64,000 nt of DNA, from NCBI RefSeq assembly GCF_009796285.1, contig NZ_CP047020.1, positions 5,456,001-5,520,000 on the forward strand, in the 5' to 3' direction. Positions 33,235-41,785 of this stretch are shown here, in pieces. Both the position numbers and the translations under genes were made by a program. Position 1 is the stretch's first letter. Every line of letters begins with the position of its first letter. This DNA comes from Streptomyces broussonetiae. GTDB taxonomy: Bacteria; Actinomycetota; Actinomycetes; Streptomycetales; Streptomycetaceae. The notes beneath the pieces are model-generated. The model was not told where the DNA came from. It saw only the letters and a list, made by a program, of their open reading frames with translations, and did not search any database.

Positions 33235-33906
33235 GTGAACGCAGGAGAAACGCAGCGCGAGCCTTGGATCGTGGGGGTGTCCGGAGCTTCCGGGACGCCC
33301 TATGCGGCGGCCGTGCTGCGGGCGCTGCTGGCGGCGGGGGAGGCGGTCGACCTGGTCGTCAGCCGGGCCTCGCGGCTGACGCTGCTGGACGAGACGGGGA
33401 TCTCGTTCCGGGACGCGCACTGGCAGGACGACCTGCGCGAATGGCTGACCCGGGGGGCCGACGGCAAGCCGGGGACCTTCGACGTGGACCTCGGCGGGGT
33501 GCGGCACTGGAGCGCGGGGGACCTCGCCGCCGGGCCGTCCTCGGGGTCGTACCCGGCAAAGGGCATGCTCATCGTGCCCGCCTCCACGGCCTGCGTGGCG
33601 GGTGTGGCGCTCGGACTGTCCAAGGACCTGCTCCAGCGCACGGCGAGCGTCACCCTCAAGGAACGCCGCACGCTGGTCGTGGCCGTACGGGAGGCCCCGC
33701 TGAACGGCCAGACGCTGCGTCATCTCGTGGCGCTGGACGACGCCGGGGCCACCGTCGTACCGGCCTCGCCCGCCTTCTACGCGGGCGCCACCCACATCCA
33801 GGATCTGGTGGACTTCGTCGCCGGGCGGGTGCTGGACGCGGCGGGCGTCGAGCACGGCCTGTACCGGCGGTGGCGCGGCGAGCTGGGCGGCGGGGCAGTG
33901 GACTGA
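33235..33906 (+). CDS. mqnM: UbiX-type flavin prenyltransferase
   Basis: A 223-residue flavoprotein starting at the GTG at 33235; the only usable start, with a weak ribosome site. The FMN-binding start WIVGVSGASGTPYAAAVLRA, the PASTACVAGVALGLSKDLLQ region and the LKERRTLVVAVREAPLN motif are diagnostic of UbiX/Pad1. UbiX makes the prenyl-FMN cofactor for the UbiD enzyme encoded two genes upstream. It is 112 bp from mqnP and probably in the same transcript or with its own promoter. Confidence 0.92.
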   Translation: MNAGETQREPWIVGVSGASGTPYAAAVLRALLAAGEAVDLVVSRASRLTLLDETGISFRDAHWQDDLREWLTRGADGKPGTFDVDLGGVRHWSAGDLAAGPSSGSYPAKGMLIVPASTACVAGVALGLSKDLLQRTASVTLKERRTLVVAVREAPLNGQTLRHLVALDDAGATVVPASPAFYAGATHIQDLVDFVAGRVLDAAGVEHGLYRRWRGELGGGAVD

Positions 33907-33992
33907 CGGATCGGCAGCAGACGGCGGACCTGCCGGGCAGGTCGCAGTACCTCTCATCACTCAGGAACTCTTCAGCGGAAGGCTTCGATCGC

Positions 33993-34448
33993 ATGGACGC
34001 GGTGGACAGGCAGCTCATCCAGGCCCTGAGGGAGAACGGCCGGGCCTCGTACGCGGAGCTGGGGCGCCTCGTCGGGCTGTCGGGACCCAGCGTCACCGAC
34101 CGCATCAACCGGCTGGAGGCGGCCGGCGTGATCACCGGCTATCGCGCCACGGTGAACGCGGCCTCCCTCGGCCTCGGCGTCACCGCGCTGATCGGCATCT
34201 CGCTCTCCGACGCCGCCGACCACGAGGACGTCGCCCAGCGGCTGCGGGACCTGCCGGAGATCGAGGACTGCTGGTTCATCGCCGGTGACGACTCCTACAT
34301 GCTCAAGGTGCGCTCATCGGACGTCGACGGCCTGGAGCGGACCATCCGTCGGCTCAGCGGGACCAAGGGCGTCTCCCGGACCCGCACCACCATCGTGCTC
34401 TCCACGAAGTGGGAGAACCGGGTCGGAGAGCTGCCCGAAGAGGTCTAG
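33993..34448 (+). CDS. Lrp/AsnC-family transcriptional regulator
   Basis: A 151-residue protein starting at the ATG at 33993 (GGAAGG upstream; the longer open frame is not conserved). An N-terminal HTH (LIQALRENGRASYAELGRLV, LSGPSVTDRINRLEAAGVI) is followed by an AsnC_trans_reg ligand-binding domain (GVTALIGISL, CWFIAGDDSYMLKVRSSD). It probably senses an amino acid. It sits 86 bp after mqnM and 37 bp before mqnE, so it may be cotranscribed with menaquinone genes, but a direct link is unproven. Confidence 0.92.
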   Translation: MDAVDRQLIQALRENGRASYAELGRLVGLSGPSVTDRINRLEAAGVITGYRATVNAASLGLGVTALIGISLSDAADHEDVAQRLRDLPEIEDCWFIAGDDSYMLKVRSSDVDGLERTIRRLSGTKGVSRTRTTIVLSTKWENRVGELPEEV

Positions 34449-34485
34449 GGATACCGTGGGGGAGCTGTCGTAGAAAGGTGTGGGC

Positions 34486-35649
34486 ATGGACGTCGGGCTC
34501 AAGCGCGAGCTGGAGGAGAAGGTCCGTTCCGGTGAGCGGCTGACCCGTGAGGACGGCATCGCGCTGTACGAGTCGGACGATCTGGCGTGGCTGGGTGGTC
34601 TGGCGCACGAGGTGCGGACGCGGAAGAACGGTGACGTCGTCCACTTCAACGTCAACCGGCATCTGAACATGACGAACGTGTGCACGGCCTCGTGTGCGTA
34701 CTGCTCGTTCCAGCGCAAGCCGGGTGAGAAGGACGCGTACACGATGCGGATCGAGGAGGCCGTCAAGCTCGCCCGGGCGATGGAGTCGGAGAGCCTGACC
34801 GAGCTGCACATCGTCAACGGTCTGCATCCGAACCTGCCGTGGCGTTACTACCCGCGTTCGCTGCGGGAGCTGAAGGCCGCGTTGCCGCAGGTGTCGCTCA
34901 AGGCGTTCACGGCCACGGAGATCCACCACTTCGAGTCGATCTCGGGGCTGTCGGCGTCGGAGATCCTGGACGAGCTGATCGACGCGGGTCTGGAGTCGTT
35001 GACCGGCGGTGGTGCGGAGATCTTCGACTGGGAGGTCCGGCAGCACATCGTGGACCATGCCACGCACTGGGAGGACTGGTCGCGGATCCACCGCCTGGCG
35101 CACGAGAAGGGTCTCAGGACCCCGTGCACGATGCTCTACGGGCACATCGAGGAGCCGAGGCACCGGGTGGACCACGTGCTGCGGCTGCGGGAGCTGCAGG
35201 ACGAGACGAACGGCTTCCAGGTCTTCATCCCGCTGCGTTACCAGCACGACTTCGTGGACATGAAGGACGGCAAGGTCCGTAACCGTCTTCAGGCGCGTAC
35301 GCAGATGGCGACGGGTGCGGAGGCGCTCAGGACGTTCGCGGTCTCCCGTCTCCTCTTCGACAACGTCCCGCACGTCAAGGTGTTCTGGGTGATGCACGGT
35401 GTGCAGACCGCGCAGCTGGCGCTGCAGCACGGTGCGGACGACATGGACGGCTCGGTCGTCGAGTACAAGATCACGCATGACGCGGACAACTACGGCACCC
35501 CGAACAAGCTGACCCGCGAGGACCTGCTGGACCTGATCCGGGACGCCGGTTTCCGTCCGGTGGAGCGCAACACGCGCTACGAGATCATCCGCGAGTACGA
35601 CGGCCCCGACCCGGCCCGCCGCGACTCCCCGCAGCCCATGCGGGTCTGA
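34486..35649 (+). CDS. mqnE: aminofutalosine synthase (radical SAM)
   Basis: A 387-residue radical-SAM enzyme. The ATG at 34486 has AAAGGTG upstream; the GTG at 34480 is an alternative. The iron-sulfur motif is CTASCAYC (CxxxCxxC), followed by the MqnE/CofH-like pattern LHIVNGLHPNLPWRYYPRS and GGGAEIFDWEVRQHI. MqnE joins 3-[(1-carboxyvinyl)oxy]benzoate to an adenosyl radical, giving aminofutalosine. Codon usage is slightly less GC-rich than its neighbours, as often seen for highly expressed genes. Confidence 0.95.
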   Translation: MDVGLKRELEEKVRSGERLTREDGIALYESDDLAWLGGLAHEVRTRKNGDVVHFNVNRHLNMTNVCTASCAYCSFQRKPGEKDAYTMRIEEAVKLARAMESESLTELHIVNGLHPNLPWRYYPRSLRELKAALPQVSLKAFTATEIHHFESISGLSASEILDELIDAGLESLTGGGAEIFDWEVRQHIVDHATHWEDWSRIHRLAHEKGLRTPCTMLYGHIEEPRHRVDHVLRLRELQDETNGFQVFIPLRYQHDFVDMKDGKVRNRLQARTQMATGAEALRTFAVSRLLFDNVPHVKVFWVMHGVQTAQLALQHGADDMDGSVVEYKITHDADNYGTPNKLTREDLLDLIRDAGFRPVERNTRYEIIREYDGPDPARRDSPQPMRV

Positions 35650-35706
35650 GGGCCGGCGGCCGGCTGACGGCGGACGGCACCTTCGGGTAATGGATAGGGT
35701 GCCGTC

Positions 35707-36231
35707 ATGCCACTTACCTTTACGCTGGACCCGGCCATCAGCCCGGCGCTGCGCGACGGCATCCTGGACCTGTGGACGGACGTCTCGAACGCGGGCGGCG
35801 CCGTGGGCTTCGTACCGCCCGTGACCCGGGAGGACGTCCGGGCGGACCTGGTGACGCACCTCGTGGCCATGGCCGAGGGCCGGCACCGGCTGCTCCTCGG
35901 GTGCGACGAGACGGGCGCGCCGGCCGCGACCGCGTTCTTCGCCCACATCACGCACCGGCTCCAGAAGCACTGGGTGTGGCTGTACACGGTGATGGTCCAC
36001 CCCCGGCACCAGGGCCAGGGGTACGGCCGTGACCTGCTGGCGGCCGCCGAGGACGCCGCCCGCACCTTCGACGGCATCGGGGCGATCCGCCTCACCTGCC
36101 GGGGCGGCCTCGGCCTGGAGCGGTTCTACGGCTCCTGCGGCTACAAGGAGGTCGGCCGGATACCCGGCGCCATCCGGGTCGCGCCCGGCGACGACCGCGA
36201 TGACGTGATCATGCTGCGGCCACTGGACTGA
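35707..36231 (+). CDS. GNAT-family N-acetyltransferase
   Basis: A 174-residue protein with the GNAT acetyl-CoA site WVWLYTVMVHPRHQGQGYGR (motif A, Q/RxxGxG/A) and FYGSCGYKEVGRIPG near the end. The N-terminal half (TDVSNAGGAVGFVPPVTRED) is typical of a subgroup of small-molecule acetyltransferases. The start is the ATG at 35707; TAGGGT lies about 6 bp before it, so it may be leaderless. The substrate is unknown. Confidence 0.85.
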   Translation: MPLTFTLDPAISPALRDGILDLWTDVSNAGGAVGFVPPVTREDVRADLVTHLVAMAEGRHRLLLGCDETGAPAATAFFAHITHRLQKHWVWLYTVMVHPRHQGQGYGRDLLAAAEDAARTFDGIGAIRLTCRGGLGLERFYGSCGYKEVGRIPGAIRVAPGDDRDDVIMLRPLD

Positions 36232-36305
36232 CCCCCCTTCAAGATCTCCTCCCGCCCGTGCTTCACTGGACGCTGACCCTTTTGGAATCGGACGAGTGGA
36301 TTGAG

Positions 36306-36614
36306 ATGCTCCGCTACACGCTGATGCGCCTCGGCGTCTTCGCCGGCTGCCTCGTGGTCGTCTGGGGAGCCGTCTACTCCGGCATCTTCCCGCGCGGTTT
36401 CGGCGACTCCAACTTCCTCTGGGTGCTGCTGCTCGCGCTGGTGCTGTCGGCGCCGATCAGCTGGGTGGTGCTGCGCCGGGAGCGTGAGCGGGCCTCGGTG
36501 CAGATCGTGGGCAGGGTCGACCGGATGAAGGCCAACCTGGAGGCCAACCGCAGCCAGGAGGACATCGCCGACGACACCGCCCGGGCGCAGGGCGAGGCCG
36601 CCGCGTCCAACTAG
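36306..36614 (+). CDS. DUF4229 membrane protein
   Basis: A 102-residue protein with two N-terminal helices (MRLGVFAGCLVVVWGAVYSG; FLWVLLLALVLSAPISWVVL) and a highly charged helical tail (RMKANLEANRSQEDIADDTA), the DUF4229 pattern of actinobacteria. The ATG at 36306 begins the conserved part; the longer frame from 36258 has no ribosome site. Its function is unknown. It lies next to the TetR gene, 10 bp upstream of it. Confidence 0.8.
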   Translation: MLRYTLMRLGVFAGCLVVVWGAVYSGIFPRGFGDSNFLWVLLLALVLSAPISWVVLRRERERASVQIVGRVDRMKANLEANRSQEDIADDTARAQGEAAASN

Positions 36615-36624
36615 TCTTGCCCCC

Positions 36625-37275
36625 ATGGGTGGGGCGAGGACCAAGCGGATGCCGCGCGCGGTGCGGGAGCAGCAGATGCTCGACGCCGCCGTGCAGATCT
36701 TCGGCCGGCGCGGCTACATGGCCGCCTCGATGGACGAGATAGCCGAACTCGCGGGCGTCTCCAAGCCGTTGGTCTATCTGTACCTGAACTCCAAGGAAGA
36801 CCTCTTCACCGCCTGCATCCGGCGGGAGGCCGCCGCGCTGAGCGAGGCGGTGCGTGCCGGGGTGCGCACGGAGCTGCCCGCCGACCGCCAGCTGTGGGAC
36901 GGCCTGCTGGCCTTCTTCGCGCACACCTCCGAGCACCCCGACGCCTGGTCCGTGCTGCACCTGCAGGCCCGTACACACGGCGAGCCCTTCGCGGCCGAGG
37001 TCGCGGCGATGCGCGCGGAGATCGTCGCGTTCGTGAACCGGCTGGTCGCGGTGGCCGCCCGCGAGGCCCACCACGACCCCGACCTGACGGAGGACGAGGT
37101 CGCGGGTCTGGCGCAGGCCCTGGTGGGAGCGGCGGAGTCCCTGGCCGCGTGGGCCAACGCCACGCCGGGGGTCACGGCCCGGCAGGCGGCGGCCACGCTG
37201 ATGAACTTCGCATGGGCGGGGCTGGGGAACCTGATGCAGGGCCACCACTGGACTCCGTCGGAGCAGGACGCCTGA
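36625..37275 (+). CDS. TetR-family transcriptional regulator
   Basis: A 216-residue protein. The N-terminal HTH has ILDAA-like MLDAAVQIFGRRGYMAASMD, EIAELAGVSKPLVYLYLNSK and EDLF, the standard TetR signature. The Ala/Leu-rich C-terminal domain is the ligand-binding dimer part. Only 10 bp separate it from the DUF4229 gene. Given the fatty-acid genes that follow (MaoC hydratase and acyl-CoA ligase), it may control them, and a TTACC/GGTAA palindrome lies in their shared promoter region. Confidence 0.9.
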   Translation: MGGARTKRMPRAVREQQMLDAAVQIFGRRGYMAASMDEIAELAGVSKPLVYLYLNSKEDLFTACIRREAAALSEAVRAGVRTELPADRQLWDGLLAFFAHTSEHPDAWSVLHLQARTHGEPFAAEVAAMRAEIVAFVNRLVAVAAREAHHDPDLTEDEVAGLAQALVGAAESLAAWANATPGVTARQAAATLMNFAWAGLGNLMQGHHWTPSEQDA

Positions 37276-37335
37276 GGGGCGCGGGGCCGTATCGCTGTGC
37301 GGCTGCGCCGCGTGGGTGCGACCGGCCGTGATCCA
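37276..37335. repeat. possible repetitive extragenic element
   Basis: The sequence ggggcgcgggg followed by gcggctgcgccgcg and gtgcgaccggcc resembles the short GC-rich extragenic repeats often found after Streptomyces genes and can form a hairpin at gcggctgcgccgc. It may also serve as the terminator for the TetR gene. Nothing else is recognised up to 37546. Confidence 0.3.
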
Positions 37336-37546
37336 CCAGCGCCCGGCAACGGCGGGAACCGCCTACGGCGCCCGGCCCGCGGCTCCCCGCTTTCGCAGTG
37401 CGGGTGCAACCCGCGTCCGTCCCACCCCTACAGCCTCTTCCCCTCCTCGCCCGGCGGCCCGCCGGACCACCGTCCGCATGCCTCCACGCGCCACAGGCGC
37501 CACCGGCAACGGACGCCCGTCCGAGGAATCTTGATGCGCCGGGTGT

Positions 37547-38437
37547 TCACCAGGGATTCGGTCGGTGGGTGTCGTCGGGCAGCGGACGTACCTCGCCGGT
37601 CATGTGCAGCCGGTCGCCGCCGCCGCGCAGTTCGAAGCGGCCGGAGCCGTCCGCGCCGTACGCCACCGTCCCCGGCAGCAGCAGGGGTGCCTGGAACCGG
37701 GCCCGGACCAGGGCTGCGCCGGGGGTGCCGTGGGCGGCCAGGCAGCGGGCCACCGTCCACATGCCGTGTGCGATGGCCCGTGGGAAGCCGAAGAGGCGGG
37801 CGGCGAGCGGGTGCAGGTGGATGGGGTTGCGGTCGCCCGAGGCCGCGCCGTAACGCCGGCCGACGTCCCCGGCGAGCCGCCACTCGGCCAGCACGGGCAG
37901 CGGGAGGGGTGCTTCCCGGCGGTGCTCCTGCCCTGGTTCGCCGGTGCCTTCGGTGCGGTGCCGGGCGAGGTAGGTACTGCGGGACTCCCAGGCGGGCTCG
38001 TCCCCCAGGACCAGTTCGGTCACCACCGTGGCCTCGGTGCCGCGCCGGTGCGGGGCCAGGCCCACGACGCGCACGGCGAGGGTGTAGACGGCGGTGGCGG
38101 GCAGGGCGGTGCGGCGGACGATGCCGATCGAGGTGTGCACCAGGCCCAGCAGCGGCAGCGGGAAGTCGCGGGCGCTCATCAGCCGCATGGCCAGCGGGAA
38201 GCCCAGGACGTGCGGGTAGGTCACGGGCAGGGCGGTCTCGCCGGTGGGGAAGCCGCACACCCGCTCGTAGGCGGCCAGGCGTGCCAGGTCGACGCGGAGT
38301 CCGGGCAGTACCAGCCGGGTGCGCGGGAACGGCGCGTCGGCGCTGGGATGCTTGAACGGCGAGCGCAGGGCGCCGCGGGCCAGCAGGGGTGCGAGCGCGG
38401 GCGCGCCGGTGAGGGCGACGGATCCTGTGACGTCCAT
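37547..38437 (-). CDS. MaoC-like hotdog-fold dehydratase
   Basis: A 296-residue protein starting at the ATG at 38437. The C-terminal half has the hydratase-2 signature AASGDRNPIHLHPLAARLFG followed by AIAHGMWTVARCL, with the catalytic Asp and His. The N-terminal half is a second, degenerate hotdog (VTYPHVLGFPLAMRLMSA). It should hydrate 2-enoyl-CoA or acyl-ACP intermediates in fatty-acid or polyketide metabolism. It is divergently transcribed from an acyl-CoA ligase. Confidence 0.85.
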   Translation of the reverse strand: MDVTGSVALTGAPALAPLLARGALRSPFKHPSADAPFPRTRLVLPGLRVDLARLAAYERVCGFPTGETALPVTYPHVLGFPLAMRLMSARDFPLPLLGLVHTSIGIVRRTALPATAVYTLAVRVVGLAPHRRGTEATVVTELVLGDEPAWESRSTYLARHRTEGTGEPGQEHRREAPLPLPVLAEWRLAGDVGRRYGAASGDRNPIHLHPLAARLFGFPRAIAHGMWTVARCLAAHGTPGAALVRARFQAPLLLPGTVAYGADGSGRFELRGGGDRLHMTGEVRPLPDDTHRPNPW

Positions 38438-38738
38438 GGCCTGCCCCCGCTGCTTACCCTGAAGTAAGGTTACCGGCGGTAAGTCTACGTCACACGGTGG
38501 AGGGAGGGGTTGTGACCCACCTAACGTGAGCCCCTGTCATAAAACCCACGAGGTTGCACATCCCCGGCCCCGGACCATTCCCGAACCCACACAAGGCCCT
38601 CACGGTGGGCCCGTACGATCACCTGGCCTGACCGTCGGTAACCCCCTTCTGCGGCCTGCCGCCGGTGAACGCGTCGGCGTGTGAGGCACGTACGTCATGC
38701 AGTCGGCAGCGCGCCGCCGCACGCAAGAGGAGCCGCCC
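38438..38738. other. 301-bp divergent intergenic region
   Basis: Holds the palindromes above and the promoters of the MaoC gene (minus) and acyl-CoA ligase (plus). An ATG at 38697 is in frame with the ligase but lacks a ribosome site. No other gene is seen. Confidence 0.5.
38453..38482. promoter_or_regulatory. TTACC/GGTAA palindromes between the MaoC and acyl-CoA ligase genes
   Basis: TTACCGGCGGTAA (38470-38482) is a perfect palindrome with 6-bp arms. Next to it CTTAC-N6-GTAAG (38453-38468) is another inverted repeat. They lie 15-45 bp upstream of the MaoC start, in the divergent promoter region. This is the size and symmetry of a TetR-family operator. Confidence 0.5.
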
Positions 38739-40679
38739 GTGTCCAGCCCGTTCCCGAACGCCCCCGTCTCCTCCGCCGCGCCCGTCTCCGCCACCGACTA
38801 CGACGGCCGCCCGGTCCTCGTGGAACCCTGGGTGCAGCGGCTGGACGGCGTCGTACGGGAGGTGCACGTACCGCCGTTCGCGCCGGCGGTCACCCATGGC
38901 TCCCTCGCGGACCTGCCGTTCGAGAACGCCGAGAGCGCCCCGGCCTCCGTCGTGCTCAGCCGCCGTCTGCCCGACGGCCGTTGGGCGGACGTGACGGCCG
39001 CGGACTTCGCAGCGCAGGTGCTCGCGGTGGCCAAGGGGCTGATCGCCGAGGGGCTGGTATCGGGCGACCGCATCGCCGTCATGGCCCGCACGCGCTACGA
39101 ATGGACGCTGCTGGACTTCGCCGCCTGGGCGGCCGGGCTCGTCACCGTGCCCGTCTATCCGACGTCCTCCGTCTTCCAGACCCGCTGGATCCTGCACGAC
39201 TCCGGCGCCGTCGCCCTGATCACCGAGACCGCCGCCGAGGCCGCCGCCATCGGACCCGAGCTGCAGCACCTGCCCGACCTGCGCCATGTGTGGGTGATGG
39301 ACAAGGAGCACGTGACCCGGCTGGCGGAAGCGGGCGTGCAGGTGCCGGACGGTGAAGTCGCCGTTCGGCGCGGCATGCTGGGCCCGGCCACCCTCGCCAC
39401 ACTCATCTACACCTCCGGCACCACCGGCCGCCCCAAGGGCTGCGCCCTGTCGCACGGCAACTTCTTCGCCGAGGTCGACAACGCCATCGAGCTGCTCCAC
39501 CCGGTCTTCAAGGCGCAGGACGAGAGCCCGTCGGTGCTGCTGTTCCTGCCGATGTCCCATGTGTTCGGGCGCATGGTCGCCATCGCCTGCGTGCGGGCCC
39601 GCGTGCGCCTCGGGCACGCCCCGAGCCTCGCCGCCGACGACCTGCTGCCGGACCTGGCGGCCTTCCGGCCGACCGCGCTGCTGACCATTCCGTACATGCT
39701 GGAGAAGGTCTACAACTCGGCCCGCGCGAAGGCCGAGTCGGGCGGCCGGGTCGCCGTCTTCGACCGGGCGGAGGCCGTCGCCCTGCGCTACGGCGAGGCG
39801 CTGGAAGCCCGGCAGACCGGCGCCGGCGCCGGCCCGAGCCGCTCGCTGAAGACGGCCCGCGGCTTCTACGACCCGCTCGTCTACCGCAAGATCCGCTCCG
39901 CCATGGGCGGTCGCGTCCGGCACGTCATCTGCGGCGGCTCCCCGCTCGGCCGGCGCCTCGCCGCGTTCTACGCAGGCGCCGGCATCGAGATCTTCGAGGG
40001 GTACGGGCTGACCGAGACCACCGCCGCCACGACCGTCACCCCGCCGCTCAAGCCGCGCCTCGGCACGGTCGGCTGGCCGCTGCCCGGCACCCGGGTGCGG
40101 ATCGCCGCCGACGGCGAGATCCTCGTCGCAGGCGACCACGTCCTGCGCGGCTACTGGGATCCGCAGGCCGGCGGTGTCGTGCCCGCGACCCGCGACGGCT
40201 GGCTGGCGACCGGCGACATCGGCGAGCTGGACGACGAGGGCTACCTCACCATCACCGGCCGCAAGAAGGAGCTGCTGATCACGGCGGGCGGCAAGTCGGT
40301 GGCTCCGGCCCCGCTGGAGAACTGGCTGCGCCAGCACCCGCTGATCTCCCAGGTCATGCTGGTCGGCGACGGCCGTCCGTTCGTCTCCGCGCTGATCACC
40401 CTCGACCCCGATGGCGTCACCCACTGGCGCCAGATGATCGGCAAGCACCCGGTGCCACCGGAACTGCTGGTCGGGGACCCGGAGTTGGAAGCGGTGCTGC
40501 AACGCGCGATGGACGAGGCCAACAAACTGGTCTCGCGCCCCGAGTCCATCCGCCGTTTCGCCGTACTGCCGAGGGACTTCACCGAGTACGAGGGCCACCT
40601 CACCCCCTCGATGAAGCTGCGCCGCGAGCAGATCATGCGGGACTTCGCACCGGAGGTGGAGGGGCTGTACGGGGGCTGA
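38739..40679 (+). CDS. long-chain acyl-CoA synthetase (AMP-dependent ligase)
   Basis: A 646-residue adenylate-forming enzyme. The GTG at 38739 has GAGGAG upstream. Motifs are IYTSGTTGRPKGCALSHGN (P-loop), GYGLTETTAATTV, TGDIGELDDEGYLTITGRKK and the C-terminal Lys in HLTPSMKLRREQI. The length and the presence of SHVFGRMVAI match the FadD15-like family of actinobacterial fatty acyl-CoA synthetases. With the divergent MaoC hydratase it suggests fatty-acid activation and turnover. Confidence 0.92.
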   Translation: MSSPFPNAPVSSAAPVSATDYDGRPVLVEPWVQRLDGVVREVHVPPFAPAVTHGSLADLPFENAESAPASVVLSRRLPDGRWADVTAADFAAQVLAVAKGLIAEGLVSGDRIAVMARTRYEWTLLDFAAWAAGLVTVPVYPTSSVFQTRWILHDSGAVALITETAAEAAAIGPELQHLPDLRHVWVMDKEHVTRLAEAGVQVPDGEVAVRRGMLGPATLATLIYTSGTTGRPKGCALSHGNFFAEVDNAIELLHPVFKAQDESPSVLLFLPMSHVFGRMVAIACVRARVRLGHAPSLAADDLLPDLAAFRPTALLTIPYMLEKVYNSARAKAESGGRVAVFDRAEAVALRYGEALEARQTGAGAGPSRSLKTARGFYDPLVYRKIRSAMGGRVRHVICGGSPLGRRLAAFYAGAGIEIFEGYGLTETTAATTVTPPLKPRLGTVGWPLPGTRVRIAADGEILVAGDHVLRGYWDPQAGGVVPATRDGWLATGDIGELDDEGYLTITGRKKELLITAGGKSVAPAPLENWLRQHPLISQVMLVGDGRPFVSALITLDPDGVTHWRQMIGKHPVPPELLVGDPELEAVLQRAMDEANKLVSRPESIRRFAVLPRDFTEYEGHLTPSMKLRREQIMRDFAPEVEGLYGG

Positions 40680-40826
40680 CCGGCCGGTGTGCCGAAGGGT
40701 CGGCACCCGCTCCTCGCCCGGTTCACGCCTCGGTCCGGACGCATGGCGTGATGCGGGAGCGGGTTGCCGCCTGGGTCGGTTGCGGCCCGCCATGGATCCT
40801 CGTACGGGCTTCGAGCCCAGTCAATC

Positions 40827-40863
40827 CTTGGGTTTCCTCAACAAACCCAAGTGCTAGCTTGGG
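40827..40863. promoter_or_regulatory. two overlapping palindromes at the LysR gene start
   Basis: CTTGGGTTT (40827-40835) pairs perfectly with AAACCCAAG (40843-40851), and CCCAAG (40846-40851) pairs again with CTTGGG (40858-40863). The second copy overlaps a TAGCTT -10-like hexamer (40855-40860), so binding would repress the adjacent LysR gene. Confidence 0.6.
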
Positions 40864-40867
40864 TGTT

Positions 40868-41785
40868 GTGACTCTCGACGACCTGCGTGTGTTCGTGGCC
40901 GTGTGCCGCGCGGGCAGCCTCAGCGCGGTCGCCCGTGACCTCGGCTGTACCCAGTCCGCCGTCAGCCAGCACGTGAAGCGGCTGGAACGGGAGACCGCGG
41001 TGACCCTGCTGGAGCGCCAGCCGCGCGGGGTCGTGCCGACGCAGGCCGGGCGGATCCTGGAGGCCGCGGCGGCCGAGGGCATCTCCGGGCTCGATCTCGC
41101 CGTACGGCAGCTGCGCGATCTGCTCGACGGACACAGCGGGCACGTCCGCGTGGCCACCGGCGCCACCACCGTGCGGCACTTCATGTCCGACGCGGTCGTG
41201 GCCTTCCGCCGCCGCCATCCCAAGGTCAACCTGGAGTTCCGGACCGTCAGTTCGGGCCGGGGCACCTTCGACGCGCTCGCCGACGGCACCCTCGACCTCG
41301 CCTGGATCACCCTCGGCCCGCCGGTGCGGGGCATCGAGCAGCGGGCCGTGGTCGAGCTGCCGTGGGTGCTCGCCGTCCCGGCCGACGACCCGCTGGCCGC
41401 GCGGTCCCGGCTGGACCCCGGCGACCTGGCCGACGTCCCGCTCATCCGGCTGCCGCCGAACTCCGCCTCCGCCGCCCATCTGGACGCCGCCTGCGCCGAG
41501 TCGGGCGTCCGCTTCGGCTACGACGCCTCGGTGGCCGACTGGGACACCGCGCTGCTGCTGGCCGAACTGGGCGCGGGCCGGGCGGTCGTCCCCGCCGTGC
41601 CCGGCCTGCCCGTCCCCGGCGAGGGCCCCCTGCGCCTGATCCCGCTCCCGGGACTGCGACCGCTCCCGGTCGGCTGGGCAGTGCGCCGCTGGGACGCGCT
41701 CAGCCCGCCGGCCCGGGCTTTCGCGGACTCCCTGCTAGGCGGCTTTCCGGGCGAACAGGAAGGCCTGGGGAACCTTCTCGGCTAG
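40868..41785 (+). CDS. LysR-family transcriptional regulator
   Basis: A 305-residue protein starting at the GTG at 40868 just after the palindromes; no ribosome site, so possibly leaderless. The HTH is FVAVCRAGSLSAVARDLGCT, then QSAVSQHVKRLERETAVTLL and ERQPRGV. It is followed by a periplasmic-binding-type effector domain (VNLEFRTVSSGRGTFDALAD, GTLDLAWITLGPP). It overlaps the convergent methyltransferase by 51 bp. There is no divergent target gene, so it may act only on itself and distant genes. Confidence 0.9.
   Translation: MTLDDLRVFVAVCRAGSLSAVARDLGCTQSAVSQHVKRLERETAVTLLERQPRGVVPTQAGRILEAAAAEGISGLDLAVRQLRDLLDGHSGHVRVATGATTVRHFMSDAVVAFRRRHPKVNLEFRTVSSGRGTFDALADGTLDLAWITLGPPVRGIEQRAVVELPWVLAVPADDPLAARSRLDPGDLADVPLIRLPPNSASAAHLDAACAESGVRFGYDASVADWDTALLLAELGAGRAVVPAVPGLPVPGEGPLRLIPLPGLRPLPVGWAVRRWDALSPPARAFADSLLGGFPGEQEGLGNLLG

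Noticed and set aside
38619..40793. 724-codon open frame on the minus strand
   Set aside because: It is the mirror of the acyl-CoA ligase gene. The sequence is low-complexity and lacks domains.
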